This document shows positions 34,377 to 43,949 of a stretch of 64,000 bases of DNA, one piece after another. The DNA is taken from positions 27,177 through 91,176 of the forward strand of contig CAWVSY010000004.1 in assembly GCA_963933055.1 (NCBI GenBank). Direction: 5' to 3'. The DNA is from Oleispira sp963933055. Lineage in GTDB: Bacteria > Pseudomonadota > Gammaproteobacteria > Pseudomonadales > Oceanobacteraceae. The translations under genes were made by a program, and so were the position numbers. The stretch's first letter is position 1. Every line of letters starts with the position of its first letter. The notes beneath the pieces were generated by a model, which was not told the DNA's origin, did no database searches, and saw only the letters and a list, made by a program, of their open reading frames with translations.

Positions 34377-37172
34377 ATGAATTTGTTATGGGTCGTACTA
34401 TTGCCGCTGATTGGCACACTAGTCCCTTTATTTACAGAACGCTTCGGTCGTAATGCTTGTGCCTTTTCCGTTGCTGTACTTCCCGCTTGGTCACTGATTT
34501 TAGTATTGACATATGTTGGAGACATTTTTAATGGTGAGGCCATTCGGCAAACCATAGAATGGATTCCCGCAATGGGCTTGGACCTTTCTTTTAGGCTTGA
34601 CGGGCTTTCACTGCTCTTCCTCTTATTAATTCTTGGCATCGGCCTGCTCGTCATTTTATATGCGCGCTACTATTTATCCGATAACGATTCGATGGGCCGA
34701 TTTTATGCTTATCTAATTTTATTCATGAGCGCGATGGTCGGCATCGTTATCTCGAACAACATGATTCAGCTCTGGATGTTTTGGGAGCTCACCAGTATCA
34801 GTTCCTTTTTACTGATCAGCTTTTGGTCCCATAAATCAGATGCTCGTAAAGGCGCTAGAATGGCGTTAACCGTCACGGGAATGGGGGGGCTTGCACTGTT
34901 AGGCGGATTATTACTGATTGGTAATATGGTAGGCAGCTATGATCTTGATACGGTATTAGCCAGTGGCGATTTAATTCGTGCTCATGCCGCCTACCCAATT
35001 GCTTTAATACTTGTACTATTAGGTGCTTTCACAAAATCGGCACAATTCCCGTTTCACTTTTGGCTACCCCATGCCATGTCGGCACCAACACCAGTAAGTG
35101 CTTACTTACACTCTGCTACAATGGTAAAAGCCGGTATTTTCCTTTTATGCCGTTTTTATCCTGCATTAGCGGGCACCGACCTTTGGTTTGTTATTGTCAG
35201 CATCACGGGCCTTATTACGCTTCTGTTAGGTGCCTATATCGCGCTATTCAAGCACGATTTAAAAGGGCTTTTAGCGTACTCAACCATCAGTCACTTAGGT
35301 CTTATTACATTACTGCTTGGCTTAAATTCAGACATGGCAGCGGTTGCAGCGGTATTCCATGTGATCAACCACGCTACCTTTAAAGCCTCACTCTTCATGG
35401 CCGCGGGGATTATTGATCACGAAACAGGGTCACGTGATATGCGTAAGCTTCACGGCCTCGCTAAATTCATGCCCTATACCGCAACGCTGGCGATTGTCGC
35501 CGCACTCTCCATGGCGGGTGTCCCGCTATTGAATGGATTCTTATCTAAAGAAATGTTTTTTGCGGAAACATTAGATCAAAGCATGCTGGGCTCACTCTCT
35601 TGGATGATTCCTCTACTCGCCACTGTTGGAGCGGCCTTCTCCGTTGCCTACTCGCTACGCTTTATCCATGATGTATTCTTTAATGGTGAACCAATCGACT
35701 TACCTAAAACTCCACATGAACCACCTCGCTATATGAAGGTGCCTGTCGAGATTCTAGTCGCACTTTGCTTAGCGGTGGGTATTTTTCCTGCCTATCTGGT
35801 AGGCGACTTACTGCATTCAGCCGCATTCGCGGTGCTGTTACACGATGTGCCAATGCACAGTTTATCAATCTGGCACGGATTTAATATACCGCTATTTATG
35901 AGTATTCTTGCGATGGCAGGCGGCTTGATTATTTACTACAACCGACGCCACTTGTTCCACTTTCAGTCACATTTTGACGAGCCTGATGCAAAATACATCT
36001 TCGAAGCGGTTACTCAGTCAGTCGTCAGATTTACTCAGAAAGTCATCGCAACGTTTGAAAATGGCTCGCTACAGCGATACATATTCATGCTGATGTTATT
36101 CACCTTGGTGATGGGGGCACTGCCGCTACTAGACCTCACTCAAAACTCAGGATCACGCCCACAAATACCGATTGATGGCGTTGCTATTACCGCCGCGATT
36201 TTGATGATTCTAAGTGCCGTAGCAACGGTGATTTGGCATAGAAGACGATTCCTTGCGTTGATTTTTCTATCCGTAGTTGGATTAATTGTTTCTTTGGTAT
36301 TTGCTAAGTTTTCCGCACCCGATTTGGCGCTTACCCAGCTATCCGTGGAAATTGTGACGATTATTCTGTTGCTGCTAGCGCTCTTCTTTTTACCACAAAG
36401 CACGCAAAAAGAATCAAGCCACAGACGCTTAAGCATCGACTTGATTGTTTCGGCTTTAATTGGCTGCGTGATCGGTACTATTTGTTTCGCGATGCTAACA
36501 ACCCCGCTAGAGACTATTTCAGATTTCTTCTTAGCCAATAGTAAAACCGGCGGCGGTGGTACCAATGTCGTAAACGTTATTCTGGTTGATTTCCGAGGTT
36601 TCGATACCTTAGGCGAAATTACCGTATTAGGCATTGCCGCACTGGGTATTTTCAAATTGATTGCTAAGATGCGCATCTCTATTCCAACCCGCGATGATAA
36701 AGGTCGTGCTTGGAGTAATGACCCTCACCCAATGATGCTTGAAATGGTATCGCAAAGCCTTTTACCATTAGCAATTCTGGTATCGGTTTATATTTTCTTA
36801 CGAGGTCATAATGTTCCTGGTGGTGGCTTCATTGCAGGACTTATCACGGCCGTCGCGATTATTCAGCAATACATTGCTCATGGTGTTTTATGGATCAAAC
36901 CGCGCATCAACATTGACTACCAATGGCTGATTGCAGGTGGAATATTAATTGCGACCGCTACAGGCTTAGGCAGCTGGATTTTTGATAAGCCTTTCCTCAG
37001 CACTTGGTTCGATTATTTCAATCTACCCTGGATAGGCGAATTTGAACTGGCCAGCGCCATGCTTTTCGATTTAGGCGTTTACCTAACCGTCGTCGGGGCC
37101 GTCATGCTTATTCTGGCCAACTTAGGTAAATTAACTACCAGCGAACGCGTTGAAATTAAGGAGAACAATTGA
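34377..37172 (+). CDS. mnhA: Mrp Na+/H+ antiporter subunit A (A-B fusion)
   Basis: A 931-residue membrane protein, largest part of the Mrp/Mnh multisubunit sodium-proton antiporter related to complex I. Residues ~1-500 are the NuoL-like proton channel (for example MLWMFWELTSISSFLLI-type segment, FPFHFWLPHAMSAPTPVSAYLHSATMV with the conserved Lys). Residues ~570-770 form the MrpA C-terminal domain. The last ~140 residues (LPLAILVSVYIFLRGHNVPGGGFIAGL) are the MrpB part, so A and B are fused and no separate mnhB exists. The stop overlaps the next start (TGATG). The operon handles sodium and pH homeostasis. Confidence 0.94.
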   Translation: MNLLWVVLLPLIGTLVPLFTERFGRNACAFSVAVLPAWSLILVLTYVGDIFNGEAIRQTIEWIPAMGLDLSFRLDGLSLLFLLLILGIGLLVILYARYYLSDNDSMGRFYAYLILFMSAMVGIVISNNMIQLWMFWELTSISSFLLISFWSHKSDARKGARMALTVTGMGGLALLGGLLLIGNMVGSYDLDTVLASGDLIRAHAAYPIALILVLLGAFTKSAQFPFHFWLPHAMSAPTPVSAYLHSATMVKAGIFLLCRFYPALAGTDLWFVIVSITGLITLLLGAYIALFKHDLKGLLAYSTISHLGLITLLLGLNSDMAAVAAVFHVINHATFKASLFMAAGIIDHETGSRDMRKLHGLAKFMPYTATLAIVAALSMAGVPLLNGFLSKEMFFAETLDQSMLGSLSWMIPLLATVGAAFSVAYSLRFIHDVFFNGEPIDLPKTPHEPPRYMKVPVEILVALCLAVGIFPAYLVGDLLHSAAFAVLLHDVPMHSLSIWHGFNIPLFMSILAMAGGLIIYYNRRHLFHFQSHFDEPDAKYIFEAVTQSVVRFTQKVIATFENGSLQRYIFMLMLFTLVMGALPLLDLTQNSGSRPQIPIDGVAITAAILMILSAVATVIWHRRRFLALIFLSVVGLIVSLVFAKFSAPDLALTQLSVEIVTIILLLLALFFLPQSTQKESSHRRLSIDLIVSALIGCVIGTICFAMLTTPLETISDFFLANSKTGGGGTNVVNVILVDFRGFDTLGEITVLGIAALGIFKLIAKMRISIPTRDDKGRAWSNDPHPMMLEMVSQSLLPLAILVSVYIFLRGHNVPGGGFIAGLITAVAIIQQYIAHGVLWIKPRINIDYQWLIAGGILIATATGLGSWIFDKPFLSTWFDYFNLPWIGEFELASAMLFDLGVYLTVVGAVMLILANLGKLTTSERVEIKENN

Positions 37173-37537
37173 TGGAAGCGATTTACGCGTTCTGTGTCGG
37201 CATACTAACAACCTGTGGGTTCTTTCTTGTATTAAGAGGACGCACATTTACCGTAGTTATCGGGCTAACCATGCTCTCTTATGCCGTAAACCTGTTTCTT
37301 TTTGCCAGTGGCCGCCTAAAGGTTGATGGAGCGGCTGTATTAGGCCAATCTGCTGAATACAGCGACCCATTACCTCAAGCACTGGTACTTACGGCGATTG
37401 TAATTGGTTTTGCCATGACAGCTTTTGTAGTAATTTTAGCGATGCGCTCTCGAGCGGATCAAGGCGATGATCATGTCGATGGACAAGCCCCAAGTTCATC
37501 CAATGACTTGAATGCTTCAGACAAGAGGAATGGTTAA
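37172..37537 (+). CDS. mnhC: Mrp Na+/H+ antiporter subunit C
   Basis: A 121-residue NuoK-like membrane protein with three hydrophobic segments (MEAIYAFCVGILTTCGFFLVLRG, VIGLTMLSYAVNLFLF, DPLPQALVLTAIVIGFAMTAFVVIL), the last being diagnostic for MnhC. The start is ATG 37172 (stop/start overlap with mnhA, ribosome-binding site AAGGAG); a TTG at 37169 is also in frame. The C-terminal tail is polar. Couples to subunits A and D in the complex. Confidence 0.93.
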   Translation: MEAIYAFCVGILTTCGFFLVLRGRTFTVVIGLTMLSYAVNLFLFASGRLKVDGAAVLGQSAEYSDPLPQALVLTAIVIGFAMTAFVVILAMRSRADQGDDHVDGQAPSSSNDLNASDKRNG

Positions 37538-39054
37538 TGCAACACCTGCCTATTCTTCCCATTTTATTGCCTATGCTTGCAGCCGTCTTTATGCTGCTGC
37601 CGCCATTAAGTAATTCAATTACTAGACAGCGATTCTTTGCGGTGACGATCATGATCATTATCGTCATCACCTCTGCTCTATTATTAATGACTAGCCACCA
37701 GCAAGGAATACAGATGTACATACTAGGTGGCTGGCAGCCACCTTTTGGTATTGCACTGGTTGCCGACAGACTTTCAACGATGATGGTCTTACTTACCTCC
37801 ATATTAAGCTTGGGCGCGCTGCTTTATGCTTGCGCCGGTGATGATAAGCAAGGTATGTATTTTCACCCATTGTTTATGTTTCAAATCATGGGAATCAACG
37901 GAGCCTTCCTAACAGGCGATGTCTTTAACCTATTCGTATTCTTTGAAGTGCTACTGATTGCATCTTACGCACTGCTGATTCATGGGGGCGGCAAACAGAA
38001 AACCAAAGCCAATGTGCACTACGTTATTCTTAACCTTGTTGGCTCAAGTATTTTCTTATTTGCACTGGGTATTTTATACGGCACCCTCGGATCACTGAAC
38101 ATCGCCGACATGGCCAATAAAGTGCGCTTATTAGATGAGCATGGACAAGCGTTAGTCAAAGTCGGTGGTCTATTACTATTGGTCGTCTTTGGCTTAAAAG
38201 CCGCCATGCTACCACTCAACTTTTGGTTACCAAAAACCTATGCTGCCGCAAGTGCTCCTGTAGCGGCACTCTTCGCCATTATGACAAAGGTTGGCATCTA
38301 CAGTATTTTACGAATTCACACCGTGATCTTTGGTGAAGATGCTGGAGCCTTAGCCAGTATTGCCATTCCATGGTTATGGCCGCTGGCTGTTCTAACATTA
38401 ATTATTGGTGCCATAGGGGTTCTGGCAAGCCCAAGCTTACGCTTAACCGTTGCGAATTTGGTCATTATCTCGGTAGGTACCTTGCTATTAGCCATTGCCA
38501 TGCAGCGAGAGAATGCAACCTCTGCCGCACTTTATTACATGCTACATACCACGCTGATTACAGGGGCACTCTTCCTAATTGCTGACCTTATTAGTAAGCA
38601 GCGTGGAAAAGCGGAAGATCGCTTTGTAAGCTCTCGCAAAATGGCCCACGAAAAAACCTTAGGCATCGCGTTTTTTATCGCGGCTCTTACGGTGGTTGGA
38701 ATGCCTCCACTCTCTGGCTTCCTTGGCAAAGTGCTTATCTTACAAGCCGCTGAAGGTATGACTGAAATGGCTTGGGTCTGGTCGGTTATTTTATTGTCAG
38801 GACTTGCATCACTTGTAGCCATCTCTCGTGCGGGCACATCTATTTTTTGGCGACATTCAAAAGACAGTGCCAATACCAGCAGCGACCCAATTCATCCCAT
38901 GAAGATCATCGCTGTTGTTTTATTATTATCCGCTTCACCGTTATTGGTGATCTTGGGTGGACCAGTGACAGATTATACTCATCAAGCAGCCGTTCAGCTG
39001 CATGATACAACGCAATCGGTAGATGCTCTGCTGATTCAGGGAGGGAATGAATAA
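37537..39054 (+). CDS. mnhD: Mrp Na+/H+ antiporter subunit D
   Basis: A 505-residue NuoN/M-like proton-translocating subunit with about 14 membrane segments. Signatures: FQIMGINGAFLTGDVFNLFVFFEVLLIASYALL (TM5 with the conserved Glu) and the MLPLNFWLPKTYAAASAPVAAL segment with the conserved Lys. Length fits MnhD (about 500). It starts within the mnhC stop (TAATG) and ends within the mnhE start in the same manner, showing tight coupling of the operon. Confidence 0.94.
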   Translation: MQHLPILPILLPMLAAVFMLLPPLSNSITRQRFFAVTIMIIIVITSALLLMTSHQQGIQMYILGGWQPPFGIALVADRLSTMMVLLTSILSLGALLYACAGDDKQGMYFHPLFMFQIMGINGAFLTGDVFNLFVFFEVLLIASYALLIHGGGKQKTKANVHYVILNLVGSSIFLFALGILYGTLGSLNIADMANKVRLLDEHGQALVKVGGLLLLVVFGLKAAMLPLNFWLPKTYAAASAPVAALFAIMTKVGIYSILRIHTVIFGEDAGALASIAIPWLWPLAVLTLIIGAIGVLASPSLRLTVANLVIISVGTLLLAIAMQRENATSAALYYMLHTTLITGALFLIADLISKQRGKAEDRFVSSRKMAHEKTLGIAFFIAALTVVGMPPLSGFLGKVLILQAAEGMTEMAWVWSVILLSGLASLVAISRAGTSIFWRHSKDSANTSSDPIHPMKIIAVVLLLSASPLLVILGGPVTDYTHQAAVQLHDTTQSVDALLIQGGNE

Positions 39055-39557
39055 TGAACAGTCAGCCTCGTTTTCGCTTACTACCAATGCCTATTCATTC
39101 GCTATTATTATTTGCAGTCTGGCTACTGCTCAACAATACAGTAGCTCCCGGCCACATTGTATTGGCCACATTTTTAGCCATTGTTATTCCGCTAATAACA
39201 TCAGGCATGCAAGACTCTCAACCAAGCTTTCATAAGCCTCTGGTTACCCTTCGCTATGTAATCATGGTTATCGGTGACATTATTGTCGCTAATTTTGAAG
39301 TCGCAGCATTGGTCATCGGGCCCAATAAGAAATTGAACCCCGCTTTTATCGCGGTGCCTATTGAGATTGAACACGAACTGCCTATTACCATATTGGCAAG
39401 TACCGTTTCATTAACCCCAGGCACCGTAAGTGCAGAAATATCAGAAGACAAACAATGGCTTTATGTACACGTACTGCACATGACAGATAAAGATGAACTC
39501 ATCGCCTTAATCAAACAGCGTTATGAGCGACCTCTTAGGGAGATTTTCAAATGCTAA
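39054..39557 (+). CDS. mnhE: Mrp Na+/H+ antiporter subunit E
   Basis: A 167-residue protein with two N-terminal hydrophobic segments and a C-terminal cytoplasmic part ending in a KQRYERPLREIF-type tail, as in MnhE. The internal FIAVPIEIEHELPITILASTVSLTPGTVSAEI block is a hallmark of the family. TAATG overlap with mnhD on the left, and a 7-bp overlap with mnhF on the right. Confidence 0.92.
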   Translation: MNSQPRFRLLPMPIHSLLLFAVWLLLNNTVAPGHIVLATFLAIVIPLITSGMQDSQPSFHKPLVTLRYVIMVIGDIIVANFEVAALVIGPNKKLNPAFIAVPIEIEHELPITILASTVSLTPGTVSAEISEDKQWLYVHVLHMTDKDELIALIKQRYERPLREIFKC

Positions 39558-39820
39558 GTATCGCCATCATAATTGCCGCAACGCTGGTATGCTTATCTTT
39601 ACTGCTCAATTTATGGCGACTTTTTAGAGGTCCAAGTAGACCTGACCGTATCTTGGCACTGGATACCATGTACATTAATAGTATCGCGCTGATCATTTTG
39701 TTCGGTATTTCTTCAGGTACGACACTGTATTTTGAAGCCGCGCTATTAATTGCCATGCTAGGATTTGTTAGTACAGCCGCCATGTGTAAATACATTCTAC
39801 GTGGCGACTTAATCGAATAA
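39551..39820 (+). CDS. mnhF: Mrp Na+/H+ antiporter subunit F
   Basis: An 89-residue protein with three membrane helices and the conserved FRGPSRPDRILALDTM loop of MnhF. Its ATG lies inside the last codons of mnhE, giving translational coupling. Length is the family norm. Confidence 0.92.
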   Translation: MLSIAIIIAATLVCLSLLLNLWRLFRGPSRPDRILALDTMYINSIALIILFGISSGTTLYFEAALLIAMLGFVSTAAMCKYILRGDLIE

Positions 39821-39847
39821 GCCCGTACCCATAATTAGGAAAATATA

Positions 39848-40204
39848 ATGGATTTTTGGATTGAACTCGTCGTCTCTGTATTTTTGGTGGTTGGCGCAGT
39901 CTTTGTTTTTATCGGCTCTCTTGGTTTAGCCAAACTGCCCGACTTCTACACAAGACTGCATGCGCCTACGAAGGCGACGACCCTAGGGATGGGCTGCTTG
40001 CTTGTTGCTTCCGTGATACTGGTTACCTATCAGCAAGGCTATTTAAGCCTGCATGAACTGCTTATCACACTGTTCTTGTTGATTACCGCCCCCGTAACGG
40101 CACACATGCTAGCGAAAACCGCGATGCACCATAAGCTTGATATTACGGAAAAAACATCAAACAAAGACATTCCAAAGCGTGCCCGTGAACGACTCGCGCC
40201 ATAA
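39848..40204 (+). CDS. mnhG: Mrp Na+/H+ antiporter subunit G
   Basis: A 118-residue protein with three membrane helices and the LAKLPDFYTRLHAPTKATTLG signature of MnhG. The last gene of the operon, 27 bp after mnhF, and convergent with an Fnr-like regulator whose gene ends 18 bp away. No terminator with a T run is visible between them. Confidence 0.92.
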   Translation: MDFWIELVVSVFLVVGAVFVFIGSLGLAKLPDFYTRLHAPTKATTLGMGCLLVASVILVTYQQGYLSLHELLITLFLLITAPVTAHMLAKTAMHHKLDITEKTSNKDIPKRARERLAP

Positions 40205-40222
40205 GCGCACAGCAACGTTTAA

Positions 40223-40963
40223 TTAACGATGAATATCGGCCATGAGCGAAACAGCCTCAAGATTCAAATGATAGATGCGTTTATCAATCTTCTCGATATC
40301 TTTGTGTTTACGTAGCTCGCTCAGACACCGACTCACCGTTTCTTCACTAGTGGCAAGTATAGAAGCTATATCCTGATTGCTAATCAGAGTAATATTATTA
40401 TTTTTCGATTTTTCTATCCGATGCTGCAACAGCAAAAAACGGCATAAGCGCTGCTTAACTTGGCCAACAACCAAAAGATTCAACCAATACTCGGTCTCTT
40501 CTAATTGTTTTTGCAGCTGTGCTTCTAATGCGATATGTAAACTAGGCTGTTCCTGAGCTATTTGAAAAATAATGTCCGTTGGAATCGTACAATAATCGAC
40601 AGCCGTAATCGCTTCCGCTGTTTGTCGATAATTTTGCCCCTGTAAGGCCTCTAAACCAATGCTATCTCCAGGCCCAAGTATGCGAATAATTCGCTGCTCA
40701 CCGCCTTCATTTAACTGTATTAATTTAACAAAACCATAACGCAAAGAGAAAATATTATCAGGGGCGTGACCTTGATGGTAAATCGTTTCTTTTGGAGAAC
40801 TAAGACTATGCTTAATAAACTCAGTACGCTGCCCAAAACCTTCAGTTTCCAAGTTCGCAAACAACATGTTAGAACGTAAACTGCAGTTTTCACAATCGAC
40901 AGTAAATAACTTTTTTTTACTCTGACAGGCAATAGCTGAATCGGGTGAATGTCTTTGAATCAT
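40223..40963 (-). CDS. Crp/Fnr-family regulator, Fnr-like with altered Cys set
   Basis: A 246-residue regulator: cyclic-nucleotide-like sensor domain (~45-150), dimer helix (~155-180) and C-terminal helix-turn-helix with SNQDIASILATSEETVSRCLSEL. The recognition helix keeps the E-xx-SR pattern of Fnr, so it should read a TTGAT-N4-ATCAA box. Cysteines are at 13, 24, 27 and 125; in E. coli Fnr the cluster ligands are 20, 23, 29 and 122. The CxxC pair and the distal Cys align, but the third ligand position holds Met33, and Cys13 lies upstream instead. Oxygen sensing is therefore uncertain. Confidence 0.87.
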   Translation of the reverse strand: MIQRHSPDSAIACQSKKKLFTVDCENCSLRSNMLFANLETEGFGQRTEFIKHSLSSPKETIYHQGHAPDNIFSLRYGFVKLIQLNEGGEQRIIRILGPGDSIGLEALQGQNYRQTAEAITAVDYCTIPTDIIFQIAQEQPSLHIALEAQLQKQLEETEYWLNLLVVGQVKQRLCRFLLLQHRIEKSKNNNITLISNQDIASILATSEETVSRCLSELRKHKDIEKIDKRIYHLNLEAVSLMADIHR

Positions 40964-41137
40964 GAAAATCTCATAAAAATAGGTATTATTATTTTATCGC
41001 ATCCTCAGAAACAAGCGATACTTAGTTAATATAATCGAGCTACTCTAACCCTATTAACCTATATACAATTATACAACGTTCTTAAAGACAAAAATTAAAG
41101 CCTGTTATTTAAATGATTTTTACAATTTTGGTGACCC

Positions 41138-42415
41138 ATGATTCGCTCCCTTACTCCTATTGCCGCTCTATTAATATCAGATGCTCTTGTCCTGCTAGGG
41201 CATGGTTTACTACTAACACTACTGCCTGTTTCAGCCAGTTTATTAGGTTTTTCTGACTTTCAAATTGGTTTAACTGGCTCAAGCTATTTCATTGGCTTCG
41301 TCTTCGGCTGCCTAATGACCCCCTTCGTCTTAAAACGAGTAGGACATATCCGAACCTTTGCCATACTCGCCTCTGCCTATACTTGTATTATTTTATTATT
41401 CGTCTGGAGCCAAAGCTTTATTGGATGGATGCTACTGCGCTTCATGATCGGGGCAATGATCGCTGGTATTTATATGATTATCGAAAGCTGGTTAAACGAA
41501 CGAGCTGACTCAAATAATCGAGGCTCAATTTTATCGTTTTACGCCATGCTAAACCTAGCAATGATTACACTGGCCCAACAACTATTGAACCTAGGTAACG
41601 TAGAGCCCTTATTGCTATTTACTCTAGCGGCAATTTTCTTATCACTTTCCGTTGTGCCAGTATCCATTACCCTCGCACTGGCACCCACGCCTATTAATAA
41701 AGTCAGCGTTGATTTCGCAAAGGTATGGCGCCACTCACATATCGGCATAATTGGTTCTATTTTTACGGGCTTAATTACTGGCTCATTTTGGTCACTAGCC
41801 CCAATTTATGCTAACGACAGTGGTTTCACTACCTATCAACTAGCAAACTTTATGTCAGCTGTCGTATTAGGCGGTGCCTTATTTCAAATTCCAATTGGTC
41901 GCTTTTCCGACAAATTCGACCGTCGTTTAATTTTAATTTTTATCGCTTTCGCAGGAGGCGTCATTTCTTTTCTGACCTTTATGGCTTCTTTTCAAGATTT
42001 TTATGCAGGCAGCGTTTCGACAGGGCTTGGATTTCTTTGGGGAGCGTTTGGTATGACGATGTATGCTATCTGCTTAGCGCACGCTAACGATAATGCCGAT
42101 AGCAGTGATTTTGTTGATATTGGCAGCGCAATGCTTATTACCTATGGCCTAAGTTCAGCCATTGGAGCACCCATAGCATCCGCCTTTATGAGTATTTTTG
42201 GCCACCAATATCTGTTTGTATTTATGGGCGCCAGCTTTATCTTATTCAGTATTATTTTGATTGCCCGACGTAAATCTCATGTATTACCGATGATGACCGA
42301 CAGTAACGAAGAATTCCAAGCCATAGCAGGTATGACAACGCCTGAAGCTTACAACTTAGATCCTCGTGCTGAAGACATAGAAGATAATGCCGCAGAAAAC
42401 GACATTAAACATTGA
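41138..42415 (+). CDS. MFS transporter (YcaD-like)
   Basis: A 425-residue major facilitator superfamily protein with 12 predicted membrane segments and a polar C-terminal tail (~395-425). The motif LKRVGHIRTFA follows TM2, and ESWLNERADSNNRGSILSFY in the first half is a block conserved in YcaD-type proteins. Its substrate is unknown. It is monocistronic with a perfect terminator downstream (42420-42456) and divergent from the Fnr-like gene. Confidence 0.87.
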   Translation: MIRSLTPIAALLISDALVLLGHGLLLTLLPVSASLLGFSDFQIGLTGSSYFIGFVFGCLMTPFVLKRVGHIRTFAILASAYTCIILLFVWSQSFIGWMLLRFMIGAMIAGIYMIIESWLNERADSNNRGSILSFYAMLNLAMITLAQQLLNLGNVEPLLLFTLAAIFLSLSVVPVSITLALAPTPINKVSVDFAKVWRHSHIGIIGSIFTGLITGSFWSLAPIYANDSGFTTYQLANFMSAVVLGGALFQIPIGRFSDKFDRRLILIFIAFAGGVISFLTFMASFQDFYAGSVSTGLGFLWGAFGMTMYAICLAHANDNADSSDFVDIGSAMLITYGLSSAIGAPIASAFMSIFGHQYLFVFMGASFILFSIILIARRKSHVLPMMTDSNEEFQAIAGMTTPEAYNLDPRAEDIEDNAAENDIKH

Positions 42416-42419
42416 GCAG

Positions 42420-42456
42420 AATCCATTAGGTGCGCATAGCGCACCTAATGGATTTT
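42420..42456. terminator. Terminator after the MFS gene
   Basis: A perfect 16-bp stem: 42420-42435 and 42439-42454, loop ATA, then TTTT. It sits between the convergent MFS and GFA genes; the weak T run suggests it serves the plus strand best. Confidence 0.85.
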
Positions 42457-42476
42457 AAACTCATTGTTATATAACT

Positions 42477-42881
42477 CTATTTTACAGGGCCATTTTTAAA
42501 TTGCTTTAAATCATCCCGAATATCAAACCAAGGTGCCTTAGAGTCTACATAGATATGAAAGCTAGGCTTATGCGCAGGGGCGCTATCTAAGATCCCTAAA
42601 CGAATATTATGCTTACCTCCGCTTATTTTCCGAGAAAATAAACTAGACCCGCAGCACTTACAAAAAGCCAACTCAGTTTCATCACTTTTAGAATACGTTG
42701 AAATGTATTCTTCGCCTTTCGGAAATGAAACTTTTAACGATGAAATACCACCAACAGATGAATAGTCAGAGCCGGTAAACTTTCGACATTGGGAACAATG
42801 GCAATTTCCCATGTATTCAAATTCATCAGGCACTTCAATAGCGACTTCTCCACACAAACACGAACCTTTTAATAAAGACAT
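42477..42881 (-). CDS. GFA-family (glutathione-dependent formaldehyde-activating-like) zinc protein
   Basis: A 134-residue protein of the GFA fold (DUF636). The zinc-binding cysteines are all visible: GSCLCGEV near the start, NCHCSQCRKFTG (~31-42) and FCKCCGSSLF (~75-85). Named for Paracoccus Gfa, but most relatives have no proven formaldehyde role; substrate unknown. Directly followed (minus strand) by nothing obvious; the 157-residue membrane protein gene lies 21 bp upstream and is probably cotranscribed. Confidence 0.88.
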   Translation of the reverse strand: MSLLKGSCLCGEVAIEVPDEFEYMGNCHCSQCRKFTGSDYSSVGGISSLKVSFPKGEEYISTYSKSDETELAFCKCCGSSLFSRKISGGKHNIRLGILDSAPAHKPSFHIYVDSKAPWFDIRDDLKQFKNGPVK

Positions 42882-42902
42882 ACAGACTCACTTAATGAAA
42901 TA

Positions 42903-43376
42903 TTATTTATGCTCACGAGTCAGGTATAAAAATAGTCCTAACGCGGTTAAAAGAAGCGCAGTACTAGAAATAATCGCGACAGGGTAATAAAGATTACCGG
43001 CTAAATCGAGCTGACTGTATTTAATAACCATAATCAGCCCCTCAAGAGATAATGCAATACATACCGTCCCTATAAAACGTGGAATTGTTCTTCTTAAAAC
43101 AGCAATAGCATCACTTTCAATATCTTCTCGTTCAGGACCCGAATACTCTTTATTAATCACCAGCGAAAGCTCAAATACAGCTAAACCAATAATCCCAGTA
43201 TTAATACTACTAAGAAATATTTGCATAATATCTGCACCACTCGCGATTCCTTTAAAAATCGTAACAATCAATGAAACAATAATCGCAGCAGCTAAGCCCA
43301 AAAATATAAACGTAAATAACTTAGCAAAAGTACTTCTAATTAAATAATTTGCTTTTTCACTCATCATAAAATTCAT
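42903..43376 (-). CDS. Hypothetical membrane protein
   Basis: A 157-residue protein with four hydrophobic segments (about 18-40, 52-72, 100-120 and 130-150) and a polar loop between the second and third (KEYSGPEREDIESDAIAVLRR). I do not recognise a family. It probably lies in the inner membrane and is transcribed with the GFA gene 21 bp downstream. Confidence 0.65.
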   Translation of the reverse strand: MNFMMSEKANYLIRSTFAKLFTFIFLGLAAAIIVSLIVTIFKGIASGADIMQIFLSSINTGIIGLAVFELSLVINKEYSGPEREDIESDAIAVLRRTIPRFIGTVCIALSLEGLIMVIKYSQLDLAGNLYYPVAIISSTALLLTALGLFLYLTREHK

Positions 43377-43949
43377 CCTAATTTAATGTATTAAAGCCCA
43401 GCATCAATAAACCCTCTATAAACATAAGCCAGCAACCTAATAATAAAAAATTGCTTATAAAGTTTTCAGAAGCATAACGTAAATAGAACAAAGATTTAAA
43501 TACAATTCCATTAGCTAAGCCTGCCTGCCAGTATGAAATTAGTTAAACTTTTATTTAATTAGTTCAGCGATCACGGCATGAATGACGCAAAAATGAGTAA
43601 TCAGTCCCATATATAGGTATCCACGACCCCTAAATACCCAAAAAGACAATCAGTTAATACAAGCCGTTGGGATAAGAAATGCGGTTTAATCGAGAGTCTA
43701 GGAAATTTTACCTAGTTTCTAGCATGTTCCTGCAAATGATAATCACTACCTGCCATTCGTTACAAATCTACACACCCAAACACATAAAGCAAAATAACGT
43801 TACCAAAATACATAAACAGCGCTAACATGCGCTCAAATTGTTACATAAGTACACTTATTGGTGTTCGTACATTAAGCAATATACCCACGGACTGGTCACA
43901 AACTTAAATGGAACTATCCTTCTCTTCTTGAGGAGTCGGTAAAAACTCG
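43377..43949. other. 573-bp region upstream of the lactone cluster
   Basis: A long A+T-rich non-coding region before the biosynthetic operon. It holds a CTAGG-N8-CCTAG repeat near 43710, a 14-bp palindrome ATAAGT-AC-ACTTAT (43845-43858), and a TTGTTA box (43838-43843) without a good -10 at standard spacing. An AGGAG (43931-43935) lies 14 nt before the first start codon, longer than usual. No gene, RNA or terminator is recognised. It probably contains the cluster promoter and an operator. Confidence 0.5.
43845..43858. promoter_or_regulatory. Candidate operator upstream of the lactone cluster
   Basis: ATAAGT-AC-ACTTAT, a palindrome with perfect 6-bp arms, 90 bp before the OleC-like start. No cognate regulator is encoded in the cluster. 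Confidence 0.35.
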
